The notes beneath the pieces are model-generated. The model searched no databases. It saw only the letters and a list, made by a program, of their open reading frames with translations, and was not told where the DNA came from. Position numbers and translations under genes: made by a program. Positions 25,730 to 34,652 of a DNA stretch of 64,000 nucleotides are shown piece by piece. This stretch comes from Arthrobacter sp. OV608. GTDB lineage: Bacteria > Actinomycetota > Actinomycetes > Actinomycetales > Micrococcaceae. How positions within the stretch are numbered: position 1 is the stretch's first letter; every line of letters starts with the position of its first letter. The stretch lies in NCBI GenBank assembly GCA_900110595.1, contig FOEZ01000003.1, positions 310,001-374,000 of the forward strand. The letters run 5' to 3'.

Positions 25730-26752
25730 GTGAAGAACATCGGATTTTTGTCCTTTGGTCATTGGACTGACCACCCCCAGTCCGGCACGCGGAGTGCATC
25801 GGACGCGCTGCTGCAGGCGATCGACCTTGCAGTCGCAGCAGAGGAACTGGGTGCGGACGGCGCCTACTTCCGCGTACACCACTTTGCGCAGCAATACGCG
25901 TCCCCCTTCCCGTTGCTTGCCGCGATCGGGGCACGGACAAACCGCATTGAGATCGGTACCGGCGTGATCGACATGCGCTATGAGAACCCGCTCTACATGG
26001 CCGAGGACGCGGGCGCGGCCGACCTGATCTCAGGTGGCCGGCTTCAGCTGGGCATCAGCAGGGGTTCACCCGAACAGGTGGTCGACGGGTGGCGCCACTT
26101 CGGCTTCGTCCCCGCCGAGGGCGAGTCGGATGCGGACATGGGCCGCAGGCACACCGAGCGTCTGCTTGAGGTGCTCACCGGCGAGGGGTTCGCGCAACCG
26201 AGCCCGCGCCCGATGTTCCCGAACCCTCCGGGCCTGCTGCGCATCGAGCCTCACTCCGAGGGTTTGCGCGACCGCATCTGGTGGGGTTCGGGCTCCAACG
26301 CCACGGCCGTCTGGGCGGCCAAGCTCGGCATGAACCTGCAAAGCTCCACGCTCAAGGACGACGAGAGCGGCAAGCCGTTCCACGTCCAGCAGGCCGAGCA
26401 GATCGAGCTCTACCGGCAGGCGTGGACGGAAGCAGGGCACCAGCGGGAGCCGCGCGTTTCGGTCAGCCGCAGCATCTTCGCACTGACCGACGAGCGCGAC
26501 TGGCAATACTTCGGCCGCGACCGCTACAGCTCAGACCAGGTAGGCAACATTGACGAGAAAACGCGTGCGGTTTTTGGCCGGTCCTACGCGGGTGCCCCGG
26601 ACGAGCTGGCCGCCAAGCTGGCCGAAGACGAGGCAATCGCCGCGGCAGACACCCTGCTGCTCACGGTCCCGAACCAGCTGGGCGTTGACTACAACGCGCA
26701 TGTTATCGAGTCGATCCTGAAGGATGTGGCCCCGCAGCTCGGCTGGCGCTGA
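25730..26752 (+). CDS. LLM-class flavin-dependent oxidoreductase
   Basis: A 340-residue luciferase-like TIM-barrel monooxygenase. Features include NIGFLSFGHW at the start, GADGAYFRVHHFAQQYASPF, IEIGTGVIDMRYENPLYMAE (the F420/FMN-binding strand) and SGGRLQLGISRGSPEQVVDG. GTG 25730 gives the usual VKNIGFLSF start; a TTG twelve bases upstream is weaker. It is convergent with a TetR regulator and otherwise alone. Cofactor (FMN or F420) and substrate cannot be told from sequence. Confidence 0.9.
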   Translation: MKNIGFLSFGHWTDHPQSGTRSASDALLQAIDLAVAAEELGADGAYFRVHHFAQQYASPFPLLAAIGARTNRIEIGTGVIDMRYENPLYMAEDAGAADLISGGRLQLGISRGSPEQVVDGWRHFGFVPAEGESDADMGRRHTERLLEVLTGEGFAQPSPRPMFPNPPGLLRIEPHSEGLRDRIWWGSGSNATAVWAAKLGMNLQSSTLKDDESGKPFHVQQAEQIELYRQAWTEAGHQREPRVSVSRSIFALTDERDWQYFGRDRYSSDQVGNIDEKTRAVFGRSYAGAPDELAAKLAEDEAIAAADTLLLTVPNQLGVDYNAHVIESILKDVAPQLGWR

Positions 26753-26767
26753 TCGCGCCTGCCGACC

Positions 26768-27430
26768 TTATCTGTCCGGTAAGAGGTTGGCCGCCAAGGT
26801 CCTGGCCATGAACGTCCCGAAGCGCTCCGCACTCCAGCCGCGCTTGATGGCCAGGGTCTCGTAGAGCTCGGCCGAGGTGCACATGAAGAAGACGTCGGCC
26901 ACCTCCTCCACGGTCAGGCCCGGCCGCAGGAATCCCCTTCCGAGCACCTGGCGCGCGTTGTGCAGCATGCGTTGGTACCGCTCGTCGTCCACGTCACGCA
27001 GGAGCCCGACCATATCCTGGTCCCCGCTCGCCGCGGCGTCCCTGATGAGGAGGTAGACGGGCGAGCCCAGCGGGCTGATCTCTGCGATGAACCGGCCGAA
27101 CTGCTCCATGAGTTCGCGGGGATCGGTGGCTGTGGCCTGCGCCCGGTCCGACCGCTCTTCCGCCGGCGGGCCCCCGGCTCCCAGCAGGCTTTGCTCGAAG
27201 ATGGCACGAACCAGCCCGGGCTTCCCGCCGAACCCCTTGTAGATAAATTCCTTAGAGACGCCGGCGGCGTGGGCGATGGCGGCGATGGTGGTCCGCCCGT
27301 ACCCGTGGGCCAGGAACAGCGCGCGCGAGGAGGCCAGCACCCGCTTCCTGGCCTCCTCGGCCGCCTCCTGCCGGCGCCGGGCGTCGTAGCCACGGGAGCG
27401 GGGTGGCGCACCGTTGACCGCGGGTCCCAT
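26768..27430 (-). CDS. TetR-family transcriptional regulator
   Basis: A 220-residue regulator. The N-terminal HTH reads LFLAHGYGRTTIAAIAHAAG then VSKEFIYKGFGGKPGL, which is the TetR signature. The C-terminal ligand domain is typical in length. It is divergent from a SnoaL-like/SDR pair with only 99 bases between starts, and that gap holds a TGTATCA/TGATACA palindrome near 27446 that is the likely operator. It probably represses itself and the divergent pair until a small ligand binds. Confidence 0.93.
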   Translation of the reverse strand: MGPAVNGAPPRSRGYDARRRQEAAEEARKRVLASSRALFLAHGYGRTTIAAIAHAAGVSKEFIYKGFGGKPGLVRAIFEQSLLGAGGPPAEERSDRAQATATDPRELMEQFGRFIAEISPLGSPVYLLIRDAAASGDQDMVGLLRDVDDERYQRMLHNARQVLGRGFLRPGLTVEEVADVFFMCTSAELYETLAIKRGWSAERFGTFMARTLAANLLPDR

Positions 27431-27445
27431 CGGGCCTAAGCTCCT

Positions 27446-27475
27446 TGTATCAGTTTGATACAGCTCACTGTATCA
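27446..27475. promoter_or_regulatory. TetR operator palindrome
   Basis: Perfect 7-3-7 palindrome TGTATCA-GTT-TGATACA (27446-27462), followed six bases later by a third half-site TGTATCA (27469-27475). It lies between the divergent tetR and snoaL-like starts. The arrangement suits a TetR dimer with a second binding position. Confidence 0.7.
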
Positions 27476-27529
27476 AATACTGGCTTAGCAGCCGCTCCGC
27501 CTCCCGGGACGGAGACTAAGGAGCACATC

Positions 27530-27979
27530 ATGGACGCTTCAGGAATCGGGCGCGTCCCCGAAGGCCCGGTGCGGCGCATGGTGGCCGCGGCCAACCGCCA
27601 TGACCTTGAGGCCCTGGTGTCCGAGTTCGCGGAGGACTACAGGAACACCACCCCCGTCCATCCGGCCCGCAGTTTCACGGGCTCGGCGCAGGTCCGGAAG
27701 AACTGGACGGCGCTCTTCGCCGGCCTGCCGGACCTCACCCTTACCGTCCACGACGCGGCCACCGGCCCGAACGGCAAACTCTGGATGGAATGGAGCAACC
27801 GCGGCACCCGGCCGGACGGATCCGTGCAGTGCGCCGCAGGGGTGGCCATCTTCACCCTCCGCGACGACAAAATCGGCGCGGCCCAGTTCTACCTCGAACC
27901 CGTGGATCACGACCCCGGCGACGTGAACGAAGCCGTCCGGGAGGCAGTCCAGGGGGCAGCCGGAGGTGACCGGCCATGA
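27530..27979 (+). CDS. SnoaL-like/NTF2 family protein
   Basis: A 149-residue protein with the NTF2-like pattern: VRRMVAAANRHDLEALVSEF, then a strand-rich half (LTLTVHDAATGPNGKLWMEW, GVAIFTLRDDKIGAAQFYLE). The family includes small isomerases, dehydratases and hydroxylating partners. ATG 27530 follows TAAGGAG. Its stop overlaps the start of the SDR gene (ATGA), so the two work together under the divergent TetR. The substrate is unknown. Confidence 0.85.
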   Translation: MDASGIGRVPEGPVRRMVAAANRHDLEALVSEFAEDYRNTTPVHPARSFTGSAQVRKNWTALFAGLPDLTLTVHDAATGPNGKLWMEWSNRGTRPDGSVQCAAGVAIFTLRDDKIGAAQFYLEPVDHDPGDVNEAVREAVQGAAGGDRP

Positions 27980-28866
27980 TCCTGGTGGTCGGCGGCACGG
28001 GCCGCCTGGGCAGCGCGGTGGTTCCCCTGCTCCTGGCCGCCGGGCAACAGGTCCGCATCATGGCCCGGGGCAAGTCCCAGCCTTTCCCCCAAAAGATGGG
28101 CGACGGCGTCGAACTCCTCCGCGGGGACCTCGGCTCCGACGCAGACTGCCGGCAAGCGGTGTCCGGCTGCACAGAAGTGGTGTTCACGGCCTCGGGATTT
28201 GGGTTCAAGGATTCCAACCCGCGCGCGGTTGACCGTGACGGCGCCATCCGGCTGGTCCGCGCCGCAGCCGCCGCCGGAGTGCGGCACGTGGTGATGATGT
28301 CCATGCCCGGTGCGGCCGCTGATGGGGCCATTGATTTTCTGCGCTGCAAGGCGGTGGCGGAGGACGCGGTCCGCTCATCCGGCATGGACTGGACGGTTGT
28401 CCGGATCGGCGCGCTCCTGGAACAGCGGCTGGAGATCATGAGGGCGCCGCTTGAGTCGAAGGGCAAGCTGCCCGTGTTTGGCTCGGGGTCCGCCCCGGTG
28501 ACCTATACCTCGGTCCGGGACGCGGCCGCCATCGTGGTCCGTGCCCTCCGCGACCCGGCGCTGCGGAACCGTGTCATCGAGTGGGGCTCGCAGACGCTCA
28601 CTGCAAATGAGGTGGCGGAGGCTCTGCTCGCCCAGGCCGGCCACGGATCCGTTCAACGCATTCCAGCCGCCGCCATTCGGTTGTTGTCCGTGGCCGCGCG
28701 CCCGGTTTCACCGCTCCTTGCCAGGATTGCAGGGGCGGCCGTCTGGGAAGACTCGGGGGCAGCCGCGTTCCAGTTCGGGCCGGGGCGCGCAGAGTTCCCG
28801 GACATGCCCATCACCGGGCTTCAGCAGGTCCTCGAGGCGTCCGGCGCATCGGGGCGTCCGGCATAA
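27976..28866 (+). CDS. NmrA/SDR-like NAD(P)-binding protein
   Basis: A 296-residue atypical short-chain dehydrogenase. The N-terminal GGTGRLGSAV (G-x-x-G-x-x-G) binds NAD(P); VVFTASGFGFKDSNPRAV, AAAAGVRHVVMMSMPG and SSGMDWTVVRIGALLEQRL follow the NmrA/NAD(P)H-binding family order. The classical Y-x-x-x-K catalytic pair is not evident, so it may be a reductase with altered chemistry or a redox sensor. It overlaps the SnoaL-like gene by four bases. Confidence 0.88.
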   Translation: MILVVGGTGRLGSAVVPLLLAAGQQVRIMARGKSQPFPQKMGDGVELLRGDLGSDADCRQAVSGCTEVVFTASGFGFKDSNPRAVDRDGAIRLVRAAAAAGVRHVVMMSMPGAAADGAIDFLRCKAVAEDAVRSSGMDWTVVRIGALLEQRLEIMRAPLESKGKLPVFGSGSAPVTYTSVRDAAAIVVRALRDPALRNRVIEWGSQTLTANEVAEALLAQAGHGSVQRIPAAAIRLLSVAARPVSPLLARIAGAAVWEDSGAAAFQFGPGRAEFPDMPITGLQQVLEASGASGRPA

Positions 28867-28895
28867 GGAATGTCGCCGTTGGACCCCGTGTGCTT

Positions 28896-29672
28896 CTATG
28901 CGGCGGGAGTGCCGGCTTCCACCGACGCCCAGTGCCGCCGGAGCCCCTCTGCCAGCCGGTCGGGCTCGATCCGGTGCGGCGGATCGAAGTGGTGGCGGTG
29001 GGGAAACACCTCCAGGTGGAAGTCCGGGAAGAAAACCCTGGCCAGCCGGGCTGCAATTTCCCCGTAGTCGTCCGGATGGCTCAAGCCGCCCAGGGCGAAG
29101 AATACCGGCCGGTCGAAAGCGGCCAGCCGTGCCCTGTCCAGGTCATATTCTTTGAAGCTGCGCAGGAACTCCCTGATCCCAGCGGGCCGCTTGGCCATCC
29201 ACGGCGGCGGCGGGCCGGGCGCCTGCGGCGGAAGGACGACGTCGGGCCTCACCTGCAGACGCATAAAGGCGGGCATGAACTGCTCGGGAGGAAGGGCCTC
29301 CAACTCCTGGTACTGCTTCCAGTGACGCGTGTACGCAGCGCTCCAGTCCCAGTTGCCCGCCCAGGCGGGCTCCAGCAGGGCCAGGCTTTGCAGCCTGTCG
29401 GGATGTTTGGCGGCGAACGCAAGTGCGACGGCGCCGCCACCGGAGTAGCCGACGAGGTGGAATGTTTGCCAGCCCCGTTCGTCGGCTTCGCGCTGGACGC
29501 CGTCCACCTCGGTGTCCAGGGTCCAGTCCGCAGGCGGCTCATCGGTCTTGTAGAGCTCGAGGTCTTTGGCGACGGCTTGCACCTCCGGCCCCAGGGCTTG
29601 GATCAGGGCTCTATAAGCCAAGCCCGCGGGGAGCACTGAGCCGGGAAGCAGGATGACCCGAAACGGTTCCAT
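28896..29672 (-). CDS. Alpha/beta hydrolase (paralogue of 46.5-kb gene)
   Basis: A 258-residue alpha/beta-hydrolase. VILLPGSVLPAGLAYRALI starts the fold. The nucleophile elbow is GYSGG within FHLVGYSGGGAVALAFAAKH, and FFALGGLSHPDDY plus the FPHRHHFDPPHR histidine region suggest the acid and base of the triad. ATG 29672 gives MEPFRVILLPGS, mirrored by MEPVRAILLPGS in the paralogue; an extra upstream start is unlikely. The two proteins align along their whole length with most residues identical. The substrate is unknown. Confidence 0.9.
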   Translation of the reverse strand: MEPFRVILLPGSVLPAGLAYRALIQALGPEVQAVAKDLELYKTDEPPADWTLDTEVDGVQREADERGWQTFHLVGYSGGGAVALAFAAKHPDRLQSLALLEPAWAGNWDWSAAYTRHWKQYQELEALPPEQFMPAFMRLQVRPDVVLPPQAPGPPPPWMAKRPAGIREFLRSFKEYDLDRARLAAFDRPVFFALGGLSHPDDYGEIAARLARVFFPDFHLEVFPHRHHFDPPHRIEPDRLAEGLRRHWASVEAGTPAA

Positions 29673-29795
29673 GGCAGTACCATACGCCCGAACTGCACAG
29701 GCACAAGGGGGGTGGAACACCACTCCTGGCTCGCCGTCGGCTGTCCCTTCGGGATGGTCATCTGCCGCCGCAAGATCAGGTGTGGTGGGCTGGAC

Positions 29796-30110
29796 TTAGG
29801 GGCGAACGGGTGCGGCCGCTTCGTTTCCGAGCACTGTTGTCCATGGGCGGGCGGTCCACGAAGTCACAACGCCGTTGATCACGTAGGGGTCAGCCGCTGC
29901 AAAAGCTTCGGCGGCCTCGACTGGGTTCTCGCCGGTGAAGATGAGCAGCCCGGTGAAGGGACCTTCGCCAACTGCCCCGCCCAGCAGAAGCTCGCCGCGT
30001 TCGACTGCTTCCCACCCTGCCCTGAGGTGGTCCGCGCGGTATTGTTCGCGGGACTCAAGGTAGTTGTCTGCGTAGGTGTATTCGAGCACGGCGTGCAAGC
30101 GCGTCTCCAT
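29796..30110 (-). CDS. YciI family protein
   Basis: A 104-residue protein starting METRLHAVLEYTYADNYLES. The YciI/EthD-like fold features are ERGELLLGGAVGEG, AAADPYVINGVVTSW and a following WTTVLG. The YciI family are ferredoxin-like small proteins with a conserved His-Asp pair; catalytic roles vary. ATG 30110 is chosen because translation further upstream enters a dispersed repeat. The deoR gene ends upstream, with the repeat between. Confidence 0.85.
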   Translation of the reverse strand: METRLHAVLEYTYADNYLESREQYRADHLRAGWEAVERGELLLGGAVGEGPFTGLLIFTGENPVEAAEAFAAADPYVINGVVTSWTARPWTTVLGNEAAAPVRP

Positions 30111-30159
30111 TCTGTTTGGGTGTTTCAATCGTTGTAGCAGCAGCGTGCCCAGCGGCTCT

Positions 30160-30240
30160 GGTTTCGCTCCCCGCCCGCGCCCTAACCTCGCAAGCTCGGC
30201 CAGGGAACCCTGCGGGCGTGGGCCCAAGCTCAACCACCGA
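30160..30240. repeat. Dispersed intergenic repeat, family 2, copy A
   Basis: A sequence shared with 35808-35943: GGTTTCGCTCCCC, then CTAACCTCGCAAG, CTCGG-CCAGGG, GCGGGCGTGGGCCC and GCTCAACCAC. It abuts the 3' end of deoR and supplies that gene's TGA, read from the GGTTGAG end. Copy B has an internal extra block. Confidence 0.65.
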
Positions 30241-31003
30241 CGGAGGCCACCTCAACCTGTACCCCCGCGTCACGGAACTTCTGCACCTGGGCGGGGTCGG
30301 CGCCGTCGTCCGTCACCAGGGTCCAGGGGAGTGCCAGCCGTGCCCACGCGTGGAAGGGCCGGAGCCCGAGCTTGGACGAGTCCGCCAGGACGTACACGTC
30401 CCTGCCGCGGCGGGCCATAAGTTCCTTGAGGCGGGTTTGGGCGTGGTCGGCTTCGCAGATTCCGTCCTCTGCGGTGACGGCGTCGGCGCCGAGGAACACC
30501 CGGTCGAAGCTCATCCGCTCGAGTGCCGCTTCGGCCAGCGGCCCCACAAAGCTCTGCGAAACGCTGCGCAGCCGGCCGCCCAGGCAGTCCACCTCGACGC
30601 CCTCGGACTCAGCGAACTCCTGCAGGGTGTTGATGCCAGGGGTAGTCACGGACAGCTTCTCGAACCCCCGCAGTTCGTGGGCCAGGGCACCCACGGTGGA
30701 GCCGGCGTCGAGCAGGACGTTCTCCCCGGGCCGGATCACGGACGCTGCCCAGCGGGCGATGGCGTGCTTCTGCTCAAATGCTTCGCCGGTGCGCTGCCGC
30801 AGGGACGCCTCCGGGTGCGCGCCCAGGGCCATGGCGCCGCCGTAGGTGCGGGCCAGCCGGCCCTGCCCGTTCAACAGCGCCAGGTCGCGCCGGATGGTGG
30901 ATGCGGTCACCTCGAACCGGGCCGAGAGTTCCTCCACGGAGGCCAGGCCGGTGGTCACGGCAAGGTGGTAAATCTCCTCGCGCCGCGCGTTTGCGCTCAG
31001 CAT
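30230..31003 (-). CDS. DeoR-family regulator of the pdxA2/dtnK/kdgT-like operon
   Basis: A 257-residue regulator. The N-terminal DeoR HTH reads REEIYHLAVTTGLASVEELS then RFEVTASTIRRDLALLNGQG. The C-terminal sugar-phosphate sensor domain has GENVLLDAGSTVGALAHEL and DRVFLGADAVTAEDGICEAD. ATG 31003 follows GGAAGGAGA at proper spacing. It lies 150 bases downstream of pdxA2 on the same strand, past a strong hairpin. A large palindrome upstream of the permease gene at 34.4 kb is its probable operator. It likely responds to a phosphorylated four-carbon acid-sugar. Confidence 0.92.
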   Translation of the reverse strand: MLSANARREEIYHLAVTTGLASVEELSARFEVTASTIRRDLALLNGQGRLARTYGGAMALGAHPEASLRQRTGEAFEQKHAIARWAASVIRPGENVLLDAGSTVGALAHELRGFEKLSVTTPGINTLQEFAESEGVEVDCLGGRLRSVSQSFVGPLAEAALERMSFDRVFLGADAVTAEDGICEADHAQTRLKELMARRGRDVYVLADSSKLGLRPFHAWARLALPWTLVTDDGADPAQVQKFRDAGVQVEVASVGG

Positions 31004-31100
31004 TCCCGGTCTCCTTCCCGTGGGCATGGCGGTGGCAGTGGTAACCATGCTAGTTCCGGCTTGGGGTTTCAACAGGTTCAACCACAGGGCCGGGACGGCA

Positions 31101-31134
31101 ACGGCCGGTCAGCAATATTACGCTGACCGGCCGT
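31101..31134 (-). terminator. Hairpin terminator between pdxA2 and deoR
   Basis: Perfect 13-bp stem ACGGCCGGTCAGC / GCTGACCGGCCGT around an 8-base loop (31114-31121). It lies right after the pdxA2 stop on the minus strand. There is no long T-tract, but the stem is strong enough to stop or attenuate the operon before deoR. Confidence 0.75.
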
Positions 31135-31152
31135 TTGTCTCATGCGGAGTGC

Positions 31153-32157
31153 TCAGAGCGTCTCTTCGCGTGCCGGCGCCAGGTCTACTGCCTGCCGCAG
31201 TGCCTCAAGGAGCGACTCGTGGTCGGCGATGTTCTTGCCGGCGATGTCGAAGGCGGTGCCGTGGTCCACGGACGTGCGCACCACGGGCAGGCCCACGGTG
31301 ATGTTCACGCCGTTCTCCAGGCCCAGGACCTTCACCGGGCCGTGGCCCTGGTCGTGGTACTGGGCCACCACCAGGTCGAAGTCGCCGCGGCCGGCGAGGA
31401 AGAACAGGGTGTCGGCCGGGAGCGGGCCGAAGGCGTTGATGCCGTCCGCCTGGGCCTTCTCGATGCCCGGCTGGATCTTCTCGGCTTCTTCGCCATAGCC
31501 GAACAGTCCGTTTTCGCCCGCGTGCGGGTTGATGGCGCACACCGCGATCTTCGGGTTTTCGATGCCGGAAGCCTGCAGCAGCTCGTGTCCGCGCTTGATG
31601 GTCCGGTACACCAGGTCACCGTTGATCTTGGCGATCGCATCGATGAGGCCGATGTGGGTGGTCACATGGATGACGCGCATCTTCGGGGCGGTCAGCATCA
31701 TGGACACTTCCTCGGTGCCGGTCAGTTCGGCGAGGAGTTCGGTGTGGCCCGGGTACTTGTGGCCGGCGGCGTGCAGTGCGGCCTTGTTCAGCGGGCCGGT
31801 GCAGATTGCATCCACCTTCTTGTCCATGGCCAGCTGAACGGCCTTCTCGATGAACAGGTAGGAGCCGTGGCCGGCTGCGGCGGAGAGTTCGCCCCACGCC
31901 AGGTCCTCCGGGATGCAGTCGATGTCCAGCACGTCGATGGTGCCCTCGTCGAACAGGGCCTCCGACGGTTCGGCGACCTTGCGCAGGGTCAGCGGGCTGG
32001 CGACGATGTCCGCGGCAAGCTGCAGCCGGCGGAGATCGCCGATGACGAGCATGCGGGCCTTTGACCGCAGTTCGTTGTCAGCCAGGGCCTTGACGATGAT
32101 CTCCGGACCGATGCCGGCCGCATCGCCCATGGTGATGGCAACAATCGGGCGTCCCAT
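31153..32157 (-). CDS. pdxA2: PdxA2: D-threonate/erythronate 4-phosphate dehydrogenase-like
   Basis: A 334-residue PdxA-family NAD-dependent dehydrogenase/decarboxylase. MGDAAGIGPEIIVKAL is the family start, HVTTHIGLIDAI carries the metal-binding histidine, NPHAGENGLFGYGEEAE and [13 protein letters not shown] follow, and [16 protein letters not shown] ends the active site. In genomes where pdxA2 sits next to a DUF1537 kinase it oxidises and decarboxylates 4-phospho-D-threonate or 4-phospho-L-erythronate. The start overlaps the kinase stop by one base (TAATG). The deoxyxylulose-dependent vitamin B6 pathway role is unlikely given the context. Confidence 0.93.
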   Translation of the reverse strand: MGRPIVAITMGDAAGIGPEIIVKALADNELRSKARMLVIGDLRRLQLAADIVASPLTLRKVAEPSEALFDEGTIDVLDIDCIPEDLAWGELSAAAGHGSYLFIEKAVQLAMDKKVDAICTGPLNKAALHAAGHKYPGHTELLAELTGTEEVSMMLTAPKMRVIHVTTHIGLIDAIAKINGDLVYRTIKRGHELLQASGIENPKIAVCAINPHAGENGLFGYGEEAEKIQPGIEKAQADGINAFGPLPADTLFFLAGRGDFDLVVAQYHDQGHGPVKVLGLENGVNITVGLPVVRTSVDHGTAFDIAGKNIADHESLLEALRQAVDLAPAREETL

Positions 32158-33359
32158 TATTTGATACTCATTTCAGTCGTTGTGGCAGTAAGGAATTTTT
32201 TGGTCCGGGCCAGCGTACCGGCGTCCCCGAAAGCGCCGGCCTTGGTGACCAGCAGGGGGAGTGGCTCGGGCAGCAGGCTCATGACGACGCCGGGTTCAAC
32301 CTCCCCGACGACCGTGAAGCTGCCGGCGCCGAGGGCCTTCAGGACTGCAGTGGCCGTTTCGCCGCCCGTGAGGACGAGGGCGTCGCAGTGTCCGATCCCG
32401 GCAGCGGTGGCGCGGGCCAGGGCCTCTGCCACCACCAGTGCCTGGGACTTGTCCACGATGCCCATCGGATCCGGCGTCAGCACCACATCCGTGCGGGCCA
32501 TCGCCTGGGCAACGAGGCGGGGGACCGCCGTATCGTCCAGCGCGGCGTGGTCCAGCGTGATGTGTTCCGCGCCGGCCTCCACGAGTGCCTGGGTTTGCTG
32601 CCGGGCAAGGCCGGAGTAGCTGCCGATCACCGTTAGTGTGCGGCTTATGTGCCGTGCCTGCGCATTCCGCGCAGCCGTTTCGCACTCACGCGCGGCAATG
32701 TGCCCCGCCAGTCCGCCGGAGCCCACGAGGAGCGTCGGGAAGTCGAGCAGTTCCGCCGCCGCCGCGATGGTTTTCAGGTCGTCATCGGAAGCAGCGTCCA
32801 GTACGACGGCGTCAGTCCCGCGTTCCTGCATCTCGCGGAGGTGCCGCGCCAGTTCCTCGGGGTTGGGTCCGGCCGCGCCGGTTGCCTCGACGGTTAACCC
32901 ACCGGCAGCCAGTGCCGCGGCGACATCACCGCCGAAGTTTCCTTCCGAGTTCCGAACGCCGTTGACGTGGACCACGCCGCCCTGGGTGGTTCTTCCCGTG
33001 CCCGGGAAGGCGGGAGCTACAACGGCCAGGCCAATGCCCCGACCACCGGTCAGCTGCGCCAGTGTTGCCGCGACTTCCACACCCACATTGCCCCGCAGCA
33101 GGGAGTCGATCTTCTTGAAGACCTGGCGCTGCTCCCCAAGGGCCCGCCGTGCCGCCGTCGTGACGGCTGCGGCGGCTTCCGCCGGAGCCAGGTAACGGCT
33201 CTCGGTATTGATTGAAAGGATCTCAGCGTCGGGCCAGGCTGACTCGACGTCGAGGATGACGCAACTGCTGTGCGTGGGACCGTAGGCGGCGGCCGCATCG
33301 GCCGCCCCCGTCAGGTCATCGGCGATGATTGCCCACCGCGTGGCTGCGTTGGTGTTCAT
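32157..33359 (-). CDS. Four-carbon acid-sugar kinase (DUF1537 family)
   Basis: A 400-residue kinase. Residues about 1-230 are the substrate-binding domain ([60 protein letters not shown]). Residues about 240-390 are the nucleotide-binding domain ([36 protein letters not shown]). It phosphorylates D-threonate- or L-erythronate-like acids before PdxA2. Starts with ATGA overlap on the permease stop, so all three genes are tightly coupled. The precise substrate (D-threonate versus erythronate) cannot be fixed from sequence. Confidence 0.93.
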   Translation of the reverse strand: MNTNAATRWAIIADDLTGAADAAAAYGPTHSSCVILDVESAWPDAEILSINTESRYLAPAEAAAAVTTAARRALGEQRQVFKKIDSLLRGNVGVEVAATLAQLTGGRGIGLAVVAPAFPGTGRTTQGGVVHVNGVRNSEGNFGGDVAAALAAGGLTVEATGAAGPNPEELARHLREMQERGTDAVVLDAASDDDLKTIAAAAELLDFPTLLVGSGGLAGHIAARECETAARNAQARHISRTLTVIGSYSGLARQQTQALVEAGAEHITLDHAALDDTAVPRLVAQAMARTDVVLTPDPMGIVDKSQALVVAEALARATAAGIGHCDALVLTGGETATAVLKALGAGSFTVVGEVEPGVVMSLLPEPLPLLVTKAGAFGDAGTLARTKKFLTATTTEMSIK

Positions 33360-34345
33360 ACTGCGTGTGAAACCTCTTTTGATGCTGCGGCTTCCTTGTT
33401 CTTGAGGCGCTTGGCGTACCAGGCAACCACAAGGGGGCAGCCGATGGCCGTGACCACCACGGAGGCGGCAACCAGCACGGTGGCAGGTCCGGCGGCGGGA
33501 GCGTAGGCGGGGTTGGCTGCGGCTACCAGCATGGGAACCGTGGCGGCGTTGCCCGCGGTGGTGGCCGCTGCCAGGCCGGCAATGCCGGAGCCTCCCGTCA
33601 GCTTGTCAGCGAAGAAGAGGACAGCTCCGCCGGCGATCAGCACGAACAGGCCAAGTGCGACACCCAGGAGCCCTGCGTTGACGACCTGCCCCAGGTTCAG
33701 GCCGAAGCCCAATGCGAGGGCGAAGAACGGAATCAGGACCGGGGCCGCGGAGGAGAGGAACTTGCGCATGGCCGGGTCGAGCGCGCCAAGGATGGCTCCG
33801 AGGAGCAGGGGGATGATGGCACCCACGAGGGCCTGCCACGGGAAGGCCGAGAGGCCGGCGACGCCGAGGGTCACCATGGTCAGGAAGGGACCCGATTCCA
33901 GCGTCATGACGGAGTAGGCTGCGACGTCCTTGGGCTTGCCGTACTGGCCCATGAGGGCCATGTACATGCCGCCGTTGGTGTCATTCAGGGCGGCCAGGAT
34001 GGCCAGGACCGACAGGCCGCTGAGGATTCCGCCGTCGATGGGAAGTTCACCCATGAACCGGCCGGCGATGACGCCGATGATGACGGCGAACAGGACCTTG
34101 CTGCCGAACAGGACGCCGCCCTTTTTCAGGATGTACGGGGTGGCCTTGATGTCGATGCTGGCACCCATGCAGACGTAGAACACGGCGAGGATGGTGGTGC
34201 CGCCGGTGAACAGCGCGCCGGTGAATGAGCCGAAGAATTTGGCGGAGTCCGGTGCGAAGGTACCCAGAATGGCACCGATGAGCAGGGGGATCAGCATCAT
34301 GCCGCCGGGGACTTTTTCCATGGTGGCCTTGATGGGGACAGACAT
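33356..34345 (-). CDS. 2-keto-3-deoxygluconate permease (KdgT)-type transporter
   Basis: A 329-residue inner-membrane symporter with about ten helices and KdgT-family features ([76 protein letters not shown]). By operon context it should import a four-carbon acid-sugar rather than ketodeoxygluconate. It is the first gene of the operon; the probable operator and a TATGAT-type -10 lie just upstream. Confidence 0.92.
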   Translation of the reverse strand: MSVPIKATMEKVPGGMMLIPLLIGAILGTFAPDSAKFFGSFTGALFTGGTTILAVFYVCMGASIDIKATPYILKKGGVLFGSKVLFAVIIGVIAGRFMGELPIDGGILSGLSVLAILAALNDTNGGMYMALMGQYGKPKDVAAYSVMTLESGPFLTMVTLGVAGLSAFPWQALVGAIIPLLLGAILGALDPAMRKFLSSAAPVLIPFFALALGFGLNLGQVVNAGLLGVALGLFVLIAGGAVLFFADKLTGGSGIAGLAAATTAGNAATVPMLVAAANPAYAPAAGPATVLVAASVVVTAIGCPLVVAWYAKRLKNKEAAASKEVSHAV

Positions 34346-34420
34346 GTTGCAACCTCATTGTTGTTGGGGGAGAGGGGTCGAGCGCTCGGCTCGAAGCATG
34401 ATTAAGATCATAAACAGTGA

Positions 34421-34458
34421 TGCGCGTTTAGCGCAACCCCCAATGCGCAAAACGCGCA
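34421..34458 (-). promoter_or_regulatory. Operator palindrome and promoter of the kdgT-dtnK-pdxA2-deoR operon
   Basis: Two 15-base arms, TGCGCGTTTAGCGCA and TGCGCAAAACGCGCA, are inverted repeats matching at 14 of 15 positions around an 8-base spacer (34436-34443). Just downstream on the minus strand is TATGAT, a plausible -10 at about 34409-34414, so the operator would overlap the -35. DeoR binding is inferred from position. Confidence 0.75.
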
Positions 34459-34652
34459 GTGACTGGATTGGAAGCCGGGCGGAAGCTTGCCGGCGGGTGC
34501 TCTTCCGGTGCTTCATGGGGCCGCATTTCGTCCGCAATCAACGGGTGTTGACGGTGCAGGTCGGCGAGCGTAGAACGACGAATAGGGGCAGTCTTCGGCC
34601 GGAAATCCGCCCGGAATCAGTCAAGGCGCCGAGCCAAGCCCAGGAGGAAATC

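Noticed and set aside
30982..30996. GCGCGTTTGCGC inside the deoR start as an autoregulatory operator
   Set aside because: It resembles the 34.4-kb operator arm but the same bases encode the conserved SANARRE start and recur in the dead copy, so coding constraint explains it equally well.
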